Assembly (NCBI GenBank): GCA_900547505.1
Contig: URGY01000083.1
Coordinates: 1-7,343, forward strand
Origin: an uncultured Collinsella sp.
GTDB taxonomy: Bacteria; Actinomycetota; Coriobacteriia; Coriobacteriales; Coriobacteriaceae
DNA: 7,343 nt
Reading direction: 5' to 3'
Numbering within the stretch: the first letter of the stretch is position 1; each line of letters begins with the position of its first letter. This document shows, piece by piece, positions 6,635 to 7,343 of the stretch. Position numbers and translations under genes: made by a program. A model generated the notes under the pieces. The model was given only the letters and a program-made list of their open reading frames with translations. It searched no databases and was not told the origin of the DNA.

Positions 6635-7132
6635 ATGAGGATTTTTAGCCCCAAACGATATGTTGCCTCGGTCGATCGCATCGACCTCGATACCCTCTGG
6701 GCCGACGGCAAGCGCGCCATTCTGCTCGATCGCGACAACACCCTGGTGCCGCGTGATACCGAGCAGGTTCCCGCTGCGGTTTCCGCTTGGCTCGAGGCCG
6801 CCCATACTAAGGGTTTTAAGCTGTGCATGGTATCCAATAACTGGCATCGCGACCAGGTCATGGCGTCGGCGCGCGAGTTGGGGCTCGAGGCCATCAGCCA
6901 CGCCATGAAGCCCGCCCCGTTTGCCCTGAAGGCGGGTCTTAAGCGTCTGGGCGCCACGGCCGACGAGGCCGTGCTGATCGGCGATCAGCTGTACACGGAC
7001 GTGTGGAGCGGTAACTTTGCCGGCGTTGACACTATTCTGGTCAAGCCGCAGGCAACCCAGGACCTGTGGTACACGCAGATCTTCCGTATCTTTGAGCGCC
7101 GGGCCCTGCGCGACCTTCCCTGCGAGGAATAG
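6635..7132 (+). CDS. yqeG: YqeG family HAD-IIIA phosphatase
   Basis: A 165-residue cytoplasmic protein of the haloacid-dehalogenase superfamily, subclass IIIA, close to the usual YqeG length (about 170). Motif I is DRDNTLV with nucleophile D32 and acid/base D34 (most relatives have DLDNTLV). Motif II is S67 in VSNN, motif III is K92 in MKPAP, and motif IV is GDQLYTDV with D117 and D122. All catalytic residues for Mg2+-dependent phosphoryl transfer are present. The substrate of this family is not established, although some relatives act on phosphatidylglycerophosphate. The start was placed at the ATG at 6635, 2 nt after the mltG stop; an in-frame TTG at 6623 would overlap mltG and add only four residues. 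The Shine-Dalgarno is weak, which suggests coupling to mltG. aroK follows after 8 nt. Confidence 0.9.
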   Translation: MRIFSPKRYVASVDRIDLDTLWADGKRAILLDRDNTLVPRDTEQVPAAVSAWLEAAHTKGFKLCMVSNNWHRDQVMASARELGLEAISHAMKPAPFALKAGLKRLGATADEAVLIGDQLYTDVWSGNFAGVDTILVKPQATQDLWYTQIFRIFERRALRDLPCEE

Positions 7133-7140
7133 GTTTCGTC

Positions 7141-7309
7141 ATGTCTCAGCACATCAAACACGGCTGCGACCATATCTTCTTTATCGGCTTTTTGGGCGCG
7201 GGCAAGTCGACGCTTGCGCGCAACGTGGGCACTATGTTCAAACGTCGATTCATCGATACCGATCGCCTGGTCGTGCGTCGATGCGGCAAGTCAGTGACCG
7301 AGATATTTG
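7141..7309 (+). CDS. aroK: shikimate kinase, N-terminal 56 residues (3' truncated by contig end)
   Basis: Shikimate kinase uses ATP to phosphorylate shikimate at the 3-hydroxyl in the pathway to chorismate and the aromatic amino acids. The visible part has the P-loop (Walker A) GFLGAGKST at 16-24, the FIDTD motif with D39 and D41 (D41 region binds shikimate and Mg2+) and the RRCGKSVTEIF segment (46-56), all in the order and spacing of the family. The start is the ATG 8 nt after the phosphatase stop, with GAGGA at 7124-7128 and an AGG at 7131-7133 as possible ribosome binding sequences. Genomic sequence ends at 7309; the frame stays open through the adapter to 7343, but those residues are artefactual. 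Full-length enzymes are about 170 residues, so roughly two thirds is missing. Other small P-loop kinases are possible but the DTD and TEIF motifs favour AroK. Confidence 0.88.
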
Positions 7310-7343
7310 CTGTCTCTTATACACATCTCCGAGCCCACGAGAC
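7310..7343. other. sequencing adapter remnant (Tn5 mosaic end plus Nextera Read 2 adapter)
   Basis: Positions 7310-7328 read CTGTCTCTTATACACATCT, the Tn5 mosaic end used in Nextera tagmentation libraries. Positions 7329-7343 read CCGAGCCCACGAGAC, the Read 2 adapter arm that follows it. Together these 34 bases are a library construct, not genome, and they end exactly at the window edge. They are not a Tn5 or IS50 insertion: no transposon sequence follows and the second block is purely synthetic. Confidence 0.97.

Noticed and set aside
7310..7343. Tn5/IS50 transposon end
   Set aside because: The 19-bp mosaic end is followed by the synthetic Read 2 adapter arm and the contig stops, so it is a library artefact.
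7309..7343. Continuation of the aroK reading frame
   Set aside because: The frame is open, but every base from 7310 on is adapter, so the residues after 56 are not real.

Overview
The window looks like a complete short draft-assembly contig from a GC-rich, non-spore-forming, anaerobe-type actinobacterium. A Coriobacteriia genome, most likely Collinsella or a close relative, is my best guess. This rests on general protein resemblance, on GC- and GAG/GCC-rich codon use in the core genes, and on the gene neighbourhood. I cannot run a search, so the genus is an inference.

Layout. (1) Positions 1-1717 hold the C-terminal end of a SigB/SigF/SigG-type sigma factor. It overlaps by 4 bp (ATGA) the start of a 470-residue AI-2E-family (PerM/YdiK-like) membrane transporter with an unusually long acidic tail. 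(2) Positions 1724-2159 form a switch region: a small, AT-richer gene on the minus strand for an unrecognised two-helix membrane protein, then a control region with a plus-strand intrinsic terminator and a probable extended -10 promoter for the next operon. (3) Positions 2160-7309 carry a tightly packed plus-strand housekeeping run: alaS (alanyl-tRNA synthetase), ruvX (YqgF Holliday-junction resolvase family), mltG (endolytic murein transglycosylase with a Q/P/R-rich cytoplasmic head), a YqeG-type HAD phosphatase, and the first 56 codons of shikimate kinase (aroK). Gaps are 17, -8, 2 and 8 nt, with no terminator between them, so co-transcription is likely. (4) The last 34 bases (7310-7343) are not genomic: they match the Tn5 mosaic end plus the Nextera Read 2 adapter, left at the contig end.

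Working together: the alaS operon joins translation, DNA repair or rRNA processing (RuvX), cell-wall glycan termination (MltG), a predicted phosphatase and aromatic amino-acid synthesis. This is a growth-linked housekeeping cluster rather than a specialised pathway. I found no convincing new biological system. The most notable items are the adapter artefact, the orphan minus-strand membrane protein, the terminator just before the alaS promoter, and an in-frame 21-bp tandem repeat in mltG.
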